A stretch of 34,115 nt of DNA from an uncultured Bacteroidota bacterium (GTDB taxonomy: Bacteria > Bacteroidota > Bacteroidia > Chitinophagales > Chitinophagaceae): the NCBI GenBank assembly GCA_903821975.1, contig CAIJNJ010000242.1:1-34115 (forward strand), written 5' to 3'. Positions 1 to 7,740 of this stretch are shown here, one piece after another. Position numbers and translations under genes: made by a program. Positions within the stretch are counted from its first letter, which is position 1. The number at the start of each line of letters is the position of its first letter. Under the pieces are notes generated by a model that was given only the letters and a program-made list of their open reading frames with translations, was not told the origin of the DNA and did not search any database.

Positions 1-324
1 GCCTATACTCAGGCCATCGCCATCACCTGTTACTATCCATACGCTCAATTCCGGCCTGGTAGCTTTCAGGCCAGAGGCTATGGCAGTAGCACGTCCATGT
101 ATAGAGTGCATACCATAAGTGTTCATATAGTATGGAAAACGCGAACTACACCCGATTCCTGAAATAATAACAATATTTTCCCTCGGTATGCCCGTTTGCG
201 GCAATATGGTTTGTACCTGTTTTAGTATGGAATAGTCCCCACAGCCGGGGCACCAGCGCACTTCCTGGTCGGTAGCGAAGTCTTTAGGGGTAAGCGGCGC
301 CTTTAGCGTTGCAACATCACTCAT
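1..324 (-). CDS. korB: 2-oxoacid:ferredoxin oxidoreductase beta subunit (N-terminal part)
   Basis: This is the first 108 codons of a gene that runs off the left edge of the window. The reading starts [16 protein letters not shown] and contains the WCPGCGDY motif (about residues 25-32), the [19 protein letters not shown] stretch, and the start of the thiamine-pyrophosphate and Mg-binding signature GDGDGLSIG at the cut edge. These are hallmarks of the TPP-binding beta subunit of 2-oxoglutarate/2-oxoacid:ferredoxin oxidoreductase, which with an alpha subunit decarboxylates a 2-oxoacid to its acyl-CoA and reduces ferredoxin in the cytoplasm. The family is about 330-350 residues long, so roughly two thirds are missing. 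No alpha subunit lies upstream, where it is normally found: the next gene diverges. A good minus-strand promoter lies at 457-487. Identification is firm; the exact 2-oxoacid is inferred. Confidence 0.9.
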   Translation of the reverse strand, partial: MSDVATLKAPLTPKDFATDQEVRWCPGCGDYSILKQVQTILPQTGIPRENIVIISGIGCSSRFPYYMNTYGMHSIHGRATAIASGLKATRPELSVWIVTGDGDGLSIG

Positions 325-333
325 ATAATATAA

Positions 334-346
334 GTCAAAAGTTAAA
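334..346 (+). repeat. A/T-rich TCAAAAGT(T)AAAA interspersed repeat, copy 1
   Basis: GTCAAAAGTTAAAA, read on the plus strand, sits 10 nt upstream of the oxidoreductase beta start codon at 324. It is a diverged copy of the TCAAAAGTAAAAATCAAAA family also seen at about 19214, 23031, 29803 and 31493. In the minus-strand direction it reads AACTTTTGAC, close to a -7 box. Confidence 0.45.
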
Positions 347-456
347 ACCTGCGGGTAGGCAGGGGTCAAAGAACCAAAAAAAGCATCTCGAGACAATAAA
401 GATAGATTCTGCGTGAAAATATCCCCAAATTTGATTTTCGGATCGATGATATTAAG

Positions 457-487
457 CAAATTTACGGTTTTAAGGGCAGGCGGTAAA
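457..487 (-). promoter_or_regulatory. Bacteroidota-type promoter for the 2-oxoacid oxidoreductase beta gene
   Basis: On the minus strand, TAAATTTG (457-464) matches the Bacteroidota -7 consensus TAnnTTTG exactly. TTTA at 484-487 lies 19 nt upstream and matches the -33 element TTTG at 3 of 4 positions, the textbook spacing. The predicted start would leave a leader of about 125 nt before the ATG at 324. It is the only promoter in the window where I found both boxes at canonical spacing. Confidence 0.55.
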
Positions 488-559
488 ACCCTGTGGCAGA
501 TTTTATTAGAATTTTAGAATATTGTTTACATTTAATGCCCAAATCAGACAATTCATAGT

Positions 560-1015
560 ATGAAACAATTCATAACAGTAGCAGTTTGCATACTTATATG
601 CGGCACAGCATCTGCCCAGAAAAAGAACGAACCGCATCCGAATATCTCCGTGATCCCGCAAAAACCGGGCGTATATCACAAAAGCGGTGTTGGCGGTTAT
701 TTTACCGACATGCGTAAACGCCCTATAAAAGGCGTACAGGCATTTATATACCTGCCCGATTCCACTATCGGCGCTTCAGGCTTTACTGATTCTACCGGTT
801 ATTACGAAACAAACAACATACTGCCCGGCAGTTATGATATGAAGATCGTATACCCAAACACCCAGGCTTCGCTCAGGATCACAGGTGTGCCGATCATCAG
901 GGAAACGATCACCGAAATAAGCTTCTTTAAAGGCGAGCCGCCAACAGCAGATACTTCATTCTCCTACTCGGTAATTGAACCAAAACCGATTGAGATGCCG
1001 AAGAAAAAGAAATAA
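560..1015 (+). CDS. Small secreted protein with carboxypeptidase-regulatory-like domain
   Basis: The 151-residue product begins with a clear signal peptide (MKQFITVAVCILICGTASAQ, cleavage likely after TASA). The middle (about residues 45-110) reads as one prealbumin-like/carboxypeptidase-regulatory beta-sandwich: VGGYFTDMRKRPIKGVQAFI, then GFTDSTGYYETNNILPGSYDMKIVYP. This type of domain in Bacteroidota is usually attached to TonB receptors or surface proteins; here it stands alone. The C-terminus is a short Pro/Lys tail ending PKKKK. It is expected to be periplasmic or surface-exposed; no enzymatic motif is visible and the specific role is unknown. It diverges from the oxidoreductase gene and converges on mutL, with a strong hairpin between. 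Confidence 0.75.
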   Translation: MKQFITVAVCILICGTASAQKKNEPHPNISVIPQKPGVYHKSGVGGYFTDMRKRPIKGVQAFIYLPDSTIGASGFTDSTGYYETNNILPGSYDMKIVYPNTQASLRITGVPIIRETITEISFFKGEPPTADTSFSYSVIEPKPIEMPKKKK

Positions 1016-1021
1016 TTATCC

Positions 1022-1053
1022 GATTAGCTGATGTGATGATTAGCTGATTAGCA
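1022..1053 (+). repeat. GATTAGCTGATTTGAT repeat block (two units)
   Basis: Two tandem 16-nt units follow the stop of the small secreted gene: 1022-1037 (one mismatch to GATTAGCTGATTTGAT) and a diverged 1038-1053. A reverse-complement partial unit lies at 1101-1116 (13 of 16 matching). A perfect hairpin sits between them. The same unit flanks the four-helix-bundle gene at 4358-4394 and 4780-4811. Confidence 0.75.
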
Positions 1054-1085
1054 AATGCCCTTATTAAAAACTAATAAGGGCATTT
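1053..1085. terminator. Bidirectional hairpin terminator between convergent genes
   Basis: AAATGCCCTTATTA (1053-1066) and its exact reverse complement (1072-1085) form a 14-bp perfect stem with the 5-nt loop AAAAC. The arms end in A/T runs, so it can act as an intrinsic terminator in both directions. This fits its place between the convergent small secreted gene and mutL. Confidence 0.85.
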
Positions 1086-1100
1086 TTATTGTGAATCATC

Positions 1101-1116
1101 ACCGAATCAGCTAATT
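1101..1116 (-). repeat. Inverted GATTAGCTGATTTGAT unit containing the mutL stop
   Basis: On the minus strand this reads AATTAGCTGATTCGGT, 13 of 16 matching the unit. The TAG stop of mutL (1111-1113) is the TAG inside the unit. With the block at 1022-1053 it makes inverted repeats bracketing the hairpin. Confidence 0.65.
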
Positions 1117-2982
1117 ACCAAGCATTCCTTCCAGGTCTTCTTTCTTTATCATCACAAATACTTTCTTGCCATCTGGTGTGTATTCCGGTTGGGAGCAGGC
1201 AAAAAGCTCGTCTATAAGCCCTTGCTGGCCTTCGGGTTGCATAATGGCATGTTTATTCCTGCTTAGGCGTCGCGCCATGTGTGCCAGCAACAACTCTGTA
1301 CGTTTATTCACGGCATCCGGCGACTCATGCTTCAGGTGATCCAGTACTTCGTCCAGCACATTTTTTTCCTCGCCTGAGGGAAGACCAGACGGAATGCCCT
1401 GCACCACAAATGTGTTTTGCCCGAACGGTGCTATATCAAAACCAATGCGCGCAAGATCTGCAAGTACCTCGGTGAGTAACAATGCATCCTGCGGCGATGT
1501 CTCATAAGATATGGGAAACAAAACCTGTTGCGATGGTGTATTCTGGCTGTTCCATTCTCCCAGCAGCCGCTCATACCATATACGCTCCTGCGCACGGCGA
1601 ATATGGATCAGCATCAGCCCGCTTTTTACGGTTGTTGCCAGTAGTGAGCCTTGTATCAGCATCATGCCATTGCTCTTACCTGCTTCACCATCACTCATTA
1701 AAGTTCCCTGGGTGCTATTATCACTAGTTTCTCTCCCTACGGCGGATTGAAAACTATTTCCTGCAAACTGGTCCCGACCAACGGTTACCGGTGTTTTCGC
1801 TATCTCATAAAGTTCTTTCCAGTGCTTCAGGCTGTCTTTACGCTCTATAAAGTGTGCCTGGTCTTTATCACTGAAAGTATTGTACAGGTATCCTCTTTCC
1901 GTTTCTGCTTTTTGTGTATTTGTGTATGGTAATTGCACAGAGGGCAACTGCTGTATCTCCGGGCTGAGTGTAAAATCGAGCGATGGTGCAATATTGTACC
2001 GTGCCAGCGAGTGCTTTACTGCCGAGTTCAGGTAAGAGTACATCATCCTGTCGTCTTCAAACTTCACTTCCTGCTTTGTAGGGTGCACATTCACATCCAC
2101 CCTCGCCGGGTCTACTTCCAAAAACAACACATAAAACGGGAATGAGTCTTTCTCTATAAGGCCCTCATATGCTTGCACCACAGCATGGTTCAGGTAAGCA
2201 TTCCGTATAAACCTGCCATTGATAAAGAAGAACTGCATACCCCGTGTGCGTGTGGCCGCTTCCGGCTTACCTATGAAGCCGTATATATTCAGCAGATCGG
2301 TCTTCTCTTCTACAGGCACCAGGTTTTTTTCATAGGCATTGCCCAGCAATGCCACGATACGTGCCTTCATACTGCCACCGGCAAGATGGTATTGCTCCGT
2401 ATTATTGTTCCACAACCGGAATGATATTGCTGGATATGCCAGCGCCACCCTTGTAAACTCATCCAGTATGTGCCGCAGCTCTGTGGTGGCGCTCTTCAGG
2501 AAGTGGCGCCGGGCAGGCACATTATAAAAGAGGTTCTTTACACTTATCGTAGTACCGGGATTTACCGCACACGGTTCCTGCAATTTTACATCGGTCCCTT
2601 CTATCACTATTCTTGTGCCGGCTTCGCTCTTTGCCTGGCGTGTTTTCAGCTCTACCTGTGTTACTGCAGCTATCGATGCCAGCGCTTCGCCCCGGAAACC
2701 CATGGTACGTATCGTAAAAAGGTCTTCAATGCTCTTTATTTTGGAAGTGGCGTGCCGCTCAAAACTCATGCGCGCATCCGTGGGGCTCATGCCCTTTCCG
2801 TTATCGGTAACCTGTATCAGTTCCTTACCTGCGTCCTTAATAATAAGTTGTATTTCGGTAGCTCCCGCATCTATGGCATTTTCCAATAACTCCTTCACTG
2901 CCGATGCCGGGCGTTGTATCACCTCTCCTGCGGCTATCTGGTTGGCAATATGATCTGATAATAATTGTATTACATCCGGCAC
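1111..2982 (-). CDS. mutL: DNA mismatch repair protein MutL
   Basis: The 623-residue product is a full-length MutL. The N-terminal GHKL ATPase carries ELLENAIDAG (E34, N35, D38), DNGKGM (D60, G62, G64), RHATSK (76-81) and GFRGEAL (95-101), followed by the transducer domain with FFINGRFIRN and VDVNVHPTKQEVKF. A low-complexity linker (about 340-440) leads to the C-terminal dimerisation domain. The endonuclease motif DQHAX2EX4E of nicking MutL proteins appears here as HIRRAQERIWYE (460-471): the first Asp and the His are replaced, while E466 and E471 remain. MutL couples MutS mismatch recognition to strand excision. The start codon is GTG (2982), since no ATG precedes the conserved IxQIAAGEV block closely. 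The TAG stop lies within a repeat unit. It diverges from serS. Confidence 0.97.
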   Translation of the reverse strand: MPDVIQLLSDHIANQIAAGEVIQRPASAVKELLENAIDAGATEIQLIIKDAGKELIQVTDNGKGMSPTDARMSFERHATSKIKSIEDLFTIRTMGFRGEALASIAAVTQVELKTRQAKSEAGTRIVIEGTDVKLQEPCAVNPGTTISVKNLFYNVPARRHFLKSATTELRHILDEFTRVALAYPAISFRLWNNNTEQYHLAGGSMKARIVALLGNAYEKNLVPVEEKTDLLNIYGFIGKPEAATRTRGMQFFFINGRFIRNAYLNHAVVQAYEGLIEKDSFPFYVLFLEVDPARVDVNVHPTKQEVKFEDDRMMYSYLNSAVKHSLARYNIAPSLDFTLSPEIQQLPSVQLPYTNTQKAETERGYLYNTFSDKDQAHFIERKDSLKHWKELYEIAKTPVTVGRDQFAGNSFQSAVGRETSDNSTQGTLMSDGEAGKSNGMMLIQGSLLATTVKSGLMLIHIRRAQERIWYERLLGEWNSQNTPSQQVLFPISYETSPQDALLLTEVLADLARIGFDIAPFGQNTFVVQGIPSGLPSGEEKNVLDEVLDHLKHESPDAVNKRTELLLAHMARRLSRNKHAIMQPEGQQGLIDELFACSQPEYTPDGKKVFVMIKKEDLEGMLGN

Positions 2983-3061
2983 AATACCTGTTTTTTTGTA
3001 AATATACGTGTGAATGGTAAATGTGACTCTCCTCCGGCATAAAAGGGTTTAGATTTAAGAT

Positions 3062-3069
3062 TATCTTTG
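3062..3069 (+). promoter_or_regulatory. -7 promoter box for serS
   Basis: TATCTTTG matches TAnnTTTG and lies 22 nt before the serS ATG. A well-spaced -33 TTTG is not evident; TTTA at 3047-3050 is closer than usual. The 109-nt gap also has to hold the mutL promoter, for which TATATTTA (2999-3006, minus strand) is the best candidate. Confidence 0.5.
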
Positions 3070-3091
3070 TCTCCAATTATATTTATTATTT

Positions 3092-4363
3092 ATGTTGTCT
3101 ATACAATTATTCAGGCAGAACAAGGAACTAATACTCGCAGGCCTGAAAAAGAAGAATTTTAAGGACCTGGAACTTGTTGATAAGATCATAAGCGTAGATG
3201 AGCGCCGCCGTGCTTTGCAGGTAGAGAATGATGCACTTGCATCTGCCCAGAATACTGCTGCAAAAAGCATAGGACAGCTTATGGCCAAAGGCGATAAAGA
3301 AGGCGCCGAGTTGCTGAAAGAAAAAGTGGGCCTGCATAAAGAGCAGGCAAAAGACATAGCCCAGAAACTTAGCGACCTGGAAACCGAGCTACAGGATATG
3401 CTGGTGCGTCTTCCAAATCTCCCACATATAGCAGTGCCGGAAGGCAAAACACCGGAAGATAACGAGGTGGTACGTGAAGGCGGCAAAATACCCGACCTGA
3501 GTGCACAAAAACTACCACACTGGGAACTTACCGACAAATACGGTCTCATAAATTTTGAACTGGGCAATAAGATCACCGGCAGCGGCTTCCCTGTTTTCAT
3601 GGGACAAGGGGCTAAACTGCAACGCTCACTCATACAATACTTTCTAAACTGGAATATAGACGCGGGCTACATGGAAGTGGCGCCGCCATTCATGGTAAAC
3701 GAAGCATCGGCTTACGGCACCGGGCAACTACCCGATAAAGAAGGGCAGATGTATCACGCCACTGAAGATAATTTTTTCCTGATACCTACTGCCGAAGTGC
3801 CTGTTACCAATCTTTACCGAGATACTATAATTCAGGAATTCGAACTGCCCGTGAAAATGACCGCGTATTCACCATGCTTCCGCCGCGAGGCAGGCTCGTA
3901 TGGTAAGGATGTGCGCGGCCTGAACCGCGTACACCAGTTTGATAAAGTAGAAGTGGTGCAACTTGCTCACCCCGCTAAAAGCTATGAAGTACTCGAAAGC
4001 ATGGTGCATCATGTGGAAAAACTGATACAATCACTCGAGTTACCATACCGCATACTGCGCCTGTGTGGCGGTGATATGAGTTTTGCATCTGCCATTACCT
4101 ACGACTTTGAAGTATACAGCGCAGCGCAGGAACGCTGGCTGGAAGTGAGCTCAGTCTCCAACTTCGAGACGTTCCAGACCAACAGGATGAAGATCCGTTT
4201 TAAAGATGGTAATGGTAAAACGCAACTGGTACATTCACTAAATGGCAGTTCACTGGCATTGCCCAGGATCATTGCCTGTTTATTAGAAAATAACCAGACA
4301 CCCGAAGGAATAAAAATACCCAAGGCTTTGCAACCTTATTTTGGAAAAGAAATAATTGATTAG
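3092..4363 (+). CDS. serS: Seryl-tRNA synthetase
   Basis: The 423-residue cytoplasmic class II synthetase charges tRNA-Ser (and tRNA-Sec where present). The N-terminal ~110 residues form the antiparallel coiled-coil tRNA-binding arm (charged helices around ALASAQNTAAKSIGQLMAKG and KEQAKDIAQKLSDLETELQ). The catalytic core has the Ser-specific TAEVPVTN segment, motif 2 (PCFRREAGSYGKDVRGLNR with the following HQFDKVE) and motif 3 (GSSLALPRIIACLLENNQ). Length matches the family. It starts at an ATG downstream of a TATCTTTG box. Its TAG stop (4361-4363) falls inside the first unit of a 16-nt repeat, so the natural 3' end has been set or reset by the repeat. Confidence 0.98.
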   Translation: MLSIQLFRQNKELILAGLKKKNFKDLELVDKIISVDERRRALQVENDALASAQNTAAKSIGQLMAKGDKEGAELLKEKVGLHKEQAKDIAQKLSDLETELQDMLVRLPNLPHIAVPEGKTPEDNEVVREGGKIPDLSAQKLPHWELTDKYGLINFELGNKITGSGFPVFMGQGAKLQRSLIQYFLNWNIDAGYMEVAPPFMVNEASAYGTGQLPDKEGQMYHATEDNFFLIPTAEVPVTNLYRDTIIQEFELPVKMTAYSPCFRREAGSYGKDVRGLNRVHQFDKVEVVQLAHPAKSYEVLESMVHHVEKLIQSLELPYRILRLCGGDMSFASAITYDFEVYSAAQERWLEVSSVSNFETFQTNRMKIRFKDGNGKTQLVHSLNGSSLALPRIIACLLENNQTPEGIKIPKALQPYFGKEIID

Positions 4364-4394
4364 CTGATTTGATGATTAGCTGATTTGATGATTG
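4358..4394 (+). repeat. Left repeat of the four-helix-bundle unit: 2 perfect 16-nt copies
   Basis: GATTAGCTGATTTGAT occurs twice in perfect tandem (4358-4373 and 4374-4389), followed by the partial GATTG. The first copy supplies the serS stop codon. The reverse complement occurs on the other side of the small ORF at 4796-4811. Confidence 0.9.
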
Positions 4395-4410
4395 TAAGAC
4401 CCGATAACAT

Positions 4411-4785
4411 ATGAATGAGGAATTGAAAAAAGGTAACTTAATTGTTCAAATGACTTTCGATTTTGCTTTGTCGATTATTCCCTTTTGTACTGAACTGGAT
4501 GATTTAAAAAAGTGGTCATTATCAAACCAAATATTGCGTGCATCTTTGTCAATAGGAGCTAACGTAAAAGAAGCTCAGAATGCTGAAAGTAAGGCTGATT
4601 TTATACATAAAATGAAAATAGCAGCTAAAGAAGCGGACGAAGTGGAGTTCTATCTGGAAGTTTGTAACAAATCAGAAAAATTACCTGACTGCCAAACCCT
4701 GGTTGAACAAATACACTCCATTTGCAAAGTGCTTAATAAAATTATTTCAAGTTCAAAAAATAATTACATTAATTCAATTAGCTAA
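4411..4785 (+). CDS. Four helix bundle protein (S23 / Avd-like family)
   Basis: The 124-residue all-helical protein has the typical signature of the four-helix-bundle/23S-rRNA-intervening-sequence (S23) family: an N-terminal helix, the WSLSNQILRASLSIGANVKEAQNA segment (about 46-69), ADFIHKMKIAAKEADEVEFYL (about 74-94) and a final helix ending in KVLNKIISSSKNN. Members are encoded in rRNA intervening sequences and stand-alone in many Bacteroidota; a relative (Avd) partners reverse transcriptases in diversity-generating retroelements. No reverse transcriptase or variable repeat is near, so a DGR role is not supported. The gene is bracketed by inverted copies of a 16-nt repeat, and its TAA stop lies in the right-hand repeat. 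Base composition is visibly more A/T-rich than serS. It may be a mobile or domesticated cassette; its function is unknown. Confidence 0.85.
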   Translation: MNEELKKGNLIVQMTFDFALSIIPFCTELDDLKKWSLSNQILRASLSIGANVKEAQNAESKADFIHKMKIAAKEADEVEFYLEVCNKSEKLPDCQTLVEQIHSICKVLNKIISSSKNNYINSIS

Positions 4786-4811
4786 TCAGCTAATTATCAA
4801 ATCAGCTAATC
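4780..4811 (-). repeat. Right inverted repeat of the four-helix-bundle unit
   Basis: 4796-4811 is the perfect reverse complement of GATTAGCTGATTTGAT and 4780-4795 is a diverged second unit (13 of 16). The TAA stop of the four-helix ORF (4783-4785) lies in it, and the next gene's ATG follows 5 nt after it. Confidence 0.88.
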
Positions 4812-4816
4812 AAACT

Positions 4817-5266
4817 ATGATCCAACGCAAACAGTCACTTTATCTTTTTATAGCTGCGCTGCTGAATGCAGGTGTATTTTATTTTGACCTGTACAAGTAT
4901 CACATTGTCACACATAGCGGGGAAACAACAACAGATACCATGGGCCAGATACGCGTGAGCGACCATTATCCGTCGTTGCTCATTGCGTTAGTTATGACGC
5001 TGTTGCCGCTGGTAACCATATTTATGTTCAGAAAACGTAAGCAGCAGATCGGTATGACTTTTGTGAGCATACTGGCGGTCATCGGTTTCGTTAGCCTGAC
5101 ACTGAAACGCATAACCGGTTTAGACACGATGAACCCGGCACCCACAAATGCCAGTTACTGGATAGGGGCTATCTTACCTGCTATATCATTCATATTTCTC
5201 CTGCTTGCTATCTTCGGCATACGCAGGGATGAGAAACTTGTAAAAAGTGTAGACAGGCTCAGGTAG
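4817..5266 (+). CDS. DUF4293 family integral membrane protein
   Basis: The 149-residue product begins MIQRKQSLYLFIAALLNAG, which matches the start of DUF4293 proteins, small four-helix membrane proteins found mainly in Bacteroidota. Four hydrophobic segments are visible: about residues 7-23, 54-71, 80-96 and 114-135, with positively charged MFRKRKQQ and GIRRDEK loops that probably face the cytoplasm. The start at 4817 is chosen because an upstream in-frame extension would run through the four-helix ORF and the repeat. Its stop lies one base from the stop of the convergent beta-barrel gene, with no terminator between. The function of the family is not known. Confidence 0.82.
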   Translation: MIQRKQSLYLFIAALLNAGVFYFDLYKYHIVTHSGETTTDTMGQIRVSDHYPSLLIALVMTLLPLVTIFMFRKRKQQIGMTFVSILAVIGFVSLTLKRITGLDTMNPAPTNASYWIGAILPAISFIFLLLAIFGIRRDEKLVKSVDRLR

Positions 5267-5267
5267 A

Positions 5268-6185
5268 TCAGCGCCTGCGGAAAGGCTTATCATCACCCAC
5301 TTCGACATCGCTGTGACGGGAATGTTTTGAACGCCTCTTTTCTGAAAGATTATATGTTACACCTACCTTAATGCCTATGTTGCTGAAAGGCTGGGCATAA
5401 GTAACCTGGTCTGCACTGTCAACAGCGGTATTTTTACTGTACTTTATTGTTTGCGGACCGGATACGTATGATAAGCTCTGGTTCTGGCCGTTATAAGAAA
5501 AGCTGGTAAGGTCTGCCTCTTTAACATACACCGACATAGATAACAGACTTGCTTCGCCAAAGATGCTTAGCCTGTCACTGACCTTATACTTTACACCCAC
5601 TGCCGCCGAAAAACCAAGCGCAAAACTGTTTTTGATCTGTACTGTAAAATCCAATGCCTCAGGCGTACCTGTGCCGGGAAGATTCACTTCTACCTGGTCC
5701 TGTGTAATTGTTGTCTTCATCGGCAACACTATGCCAAACCGGGAATATAAATTCACTTTATTCTCATCTCCCGTTTGTAACACCAGCGACGGTATCAGGA
5801 AAACAGGCGATTTGGCTTGCTGTACCACACTATAATTGTTTAGCACACCGCCTATTTCTACACTATCCTGGGAGAATGTGTATTTTTTTGTGGAAAGGCC
5901 AACGTTCATATCCAGTTGCACACCAACGTGTTCACTAAACATATAACCTATGCCGATTGCACCTTGCAGCCCTGCTGAGAAAGATGCACCCTTAATATTA
6001 AACGTCTCTGTATTAGCGCCGTTGTTACTAGTACCATTGTATGGCTGTCCTGTACCATCTACAGTTTGCCCCGCCTGCGGAAAAGCATAGCCCAATCCCC
6101 CGCTGATATAAAATTGTGCAGATGCCGAATAGGCCAAAGCGGAAAATGCGAATGCTAAACAAATGATCTTTTTCATAGTTCTCAT
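5268..6185 (-). CDS. Outer membrane beta-barrel protein
   Basis: The 305-residue precursor has a signal peptide (KKIICLAFAFSALAYSASAQ) and then alternating hydrophobic/polar strands: FYISGGLGYAFP, GLQGAIGIGYMFSEHVGVQLD, FALGFSAAVGVKYKVSDRLSIFGEASLLS, IGIKVGVTYNLS. This is the pattern of the OmpA-like/porin-family eight-to-twelve-strand barrel. The family assembles in the outer membrane; substrate or function cannot be read from sequence. The last ~25 residues (KRRSKHSRHSDVEVGDDKPFRRR) are highly charged and would follow the last strand, which is unusual for barrels recognised by a C-terminal aromatic signal. The start may instead be the second Met (6176), which removes only MRT. Confidence 0.75.
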   Translation of the reverse strand: MRTMKKIICLAFAFSALAYSASAQFYISGGLGYAFPQAGQTVDGTGQPYNGTSNNGANTETFNIKGASFSAGLQGAIGIGYMFSEHVGVQLDMNVGLSTKKYTFSQDSVEIGGVLNNYSVVQQAKSPVFLIPSLVLQTGDENKVNLYSRFGIVLPMKTTITQDQVEVNLPGTGTPEALDFTVQIKNSFALGFSAAVGVKYKVSDRLSIFGEASLLSMSVYVKEADLTSFSYNGQNQSLSYVSGPQTIKYSKNTAVDSADQVTYAQPFSNIGIKVGVTYNLSEKRRSKHSRHSDVEVGDDKPFRRR

Positions 6186-6209
6186 AAAATTAAACTTCTA
6201 AAATGCCGG

Positions 6210-7499
6210 CTATTTCTTCATTGCGGCTTCTATCTCTTCCACGGTAATCGGCATTTCTTTAAACAGGTCCACATTGCCGTTTTTGGTGATCCATATATTG
6301 TTCTCTATGCGGATGCCCATTTGCTCTTCTTCTATATAGATTCCCGGCTCTATGGTGAACAACATACCCTCCTTAACTACATCCATATACGAACCTACAT
6401 CATGCACCACGAGGCCCAGGTAGTGTGTTACACCATGATAAAAGTATTTCCGGAATGCCGGATTTTCAGGGTCCTGGTTCTTAATATCATTCTTGCTGAT
6501 GAGGCCTATATTCAGCAATTGTTTTTCCATTTCATTATTTATGCTCTTCACATAATCCTGGAATTGCAGGCCGGGCTTTAATATTTTTTTACCGTGATTG
6601 TGTACCGCCAGGCACGCATTATATACCTCTTTCTGGCGCTTGGTAAACTTGCCGTTCACAGGTATGGTGCGGGTAAGGTCTGCATTGTAGTTACCATACT
6701 CTGCACCAAAGTCCATCAGCAATAATTCGCCACTCTTGCACTCCTGGTTATTTTCTTCATAATGCAGTGTGCGCGCCCTGTCGCCTGAGGCTATGATGCA
6801 GCCATACGCATGTCCTGTAGCCCTGTTACGCAGAAATTCATGCGTTATTTCCGCCTCTATTTCATATTCCATCACGCCCGGCTTTACAAACTTCAGCACC
6901 CTGTCCAGCGCCTTGGCAGTAATGTCTATAGCAACCTTGGTTACTTCTATTTCTTCCTTTGTTTTTATGTTGCGCAGCTCTCTCATTATCCGTGCAGCAC
7001 GGTCATAGTTGTGTATAGGGTATTTCTTCATCAATTCGCGTACAAAAACGAGGTCGGTACGGTACAGGTCTGTATCCAGGCGGTTGTGCTCATTCGTATT
7101 GAGATATACCGTATCTGCACTGTTCATCATTACCTGTAGCATGGCCTTAAACCCGTCCATCCATTGAATGTTCTTTATGCCCGATATTGCTGTAGCTTCT
7201 TCTTTACGCAATTTATGGCCCACCCATTTTTCGAGTAGTTCGTTTGGCCGCAGCAATACCAAAACTTCGCGCATTGATTTATCCGGGTTGTCCGGATATA
7301 ATATCACTATCGTTTTTTCCTGCACAATTCCTGATAGCCATACTACATCGGCATCAGGTTTATAACCATAAGTGCCGTCCCCGCTTTTAGGGAACACAGG
7401 GCTTGCCGGGAAGATAGCCAGTGAATTCGGTTTCATTTTTTTTATGAACCGCTGCCTGTTCTGTTCAAACAATTTAGAACCTATCGGTAAATATTTCAT
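6210..7499 (-). CDS. pepP: Xaa-Pro aminopeptidase (M24B, aminopeptidase P)
   Basis: The 429-residue cytoplasmic metallopeptidase removes N-terminal residues that precede proline. The N-terminal AMP-N domain (about 1-170, with SLAIFPASPVFPKSGDGTYGYKPDADVVWLSG in its middle) is followed by the pita-bread catalytic domain. The expected dinuclear-metal ligands are visible: two Asp in LLMDFGAEYGNYNADLTRT, His in FYHGVTHYLGLVVHD, Glu in FTIEPGIYIE and Glu in IRIENNIWI. Length fits the family. It is a single-gene unit on the minus strand 24 nt upstream of the beta-barrel gene, so the two may be co-transcribed. Confidence 0.95.
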   Translation of the reverse strand: MKYLPIGSKLFEQNRQRFIKKMKPNSLAIFPASPVFPKSGDGTYGYKPDADVVWLSGIVQEKTIVILYPDNPDKSMREVLVLLRPNELLEKWVGHKLRKEEATAISGIKNIQWMDGFKAMLQVMMNSADTVYLNTNEHNRLDTDLYRTDLVFVRELMKKYPIHNYDRAARIMRELRNIKTKEEIEVTKVAIDITAKALDRVLKFVKPGVMEYEIEAEITHEFLRNRATGHAYGCIIASGDRARTLHYEENNQECKSGELLLMDFGAEYGNYNADLTRTIPVNGKFTKRQKEVYNACLAVHNHGKKILKPGLQFQDYVKSINNEMEKQLLNIGLISKNDIKNQDPENPAFRKYFYHGVTHYLGLVVHDVGSYMDVVKEGMLFTIEPGIYIEEEQMGIRIENNIWITKNGNVDLFKEMPITVEEIEAAMKK

Positions 7500-7740
7500 T
7501 TGGTAGCTGATAATTGAAGCGTGAAGTTAAATCAAATAGGCATTTGAGACAGGCATTTCTGGCACCGTTAAAACAACAAAATAATGCATATATTAACCTA
7601 AAGCAATTTTTTATTCCTAATAAATTGTTTTTAAAATATATTTTCACCAAATCGTATAAAAATGAATGATTTGTTGCTATTTTGGCCTCGTTTTCCTTTG
7701 TCAACTACTTTTTACTGAACACTTTAAAATAATAACTATA

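Noticed and set aside
3061-3633. 190-codon minus-strand ORF over serS
   Set aside because: It is Ser/Cys/Phe-rich antisense shadow of the well-conserved serS coding sequence.
4411-4785. Diversity-generating retroelement accessory protein (Avd)
   Set aside because: No reverse transcriptase, template repeat or variable repeat was found nearby; only the fold family is shared.
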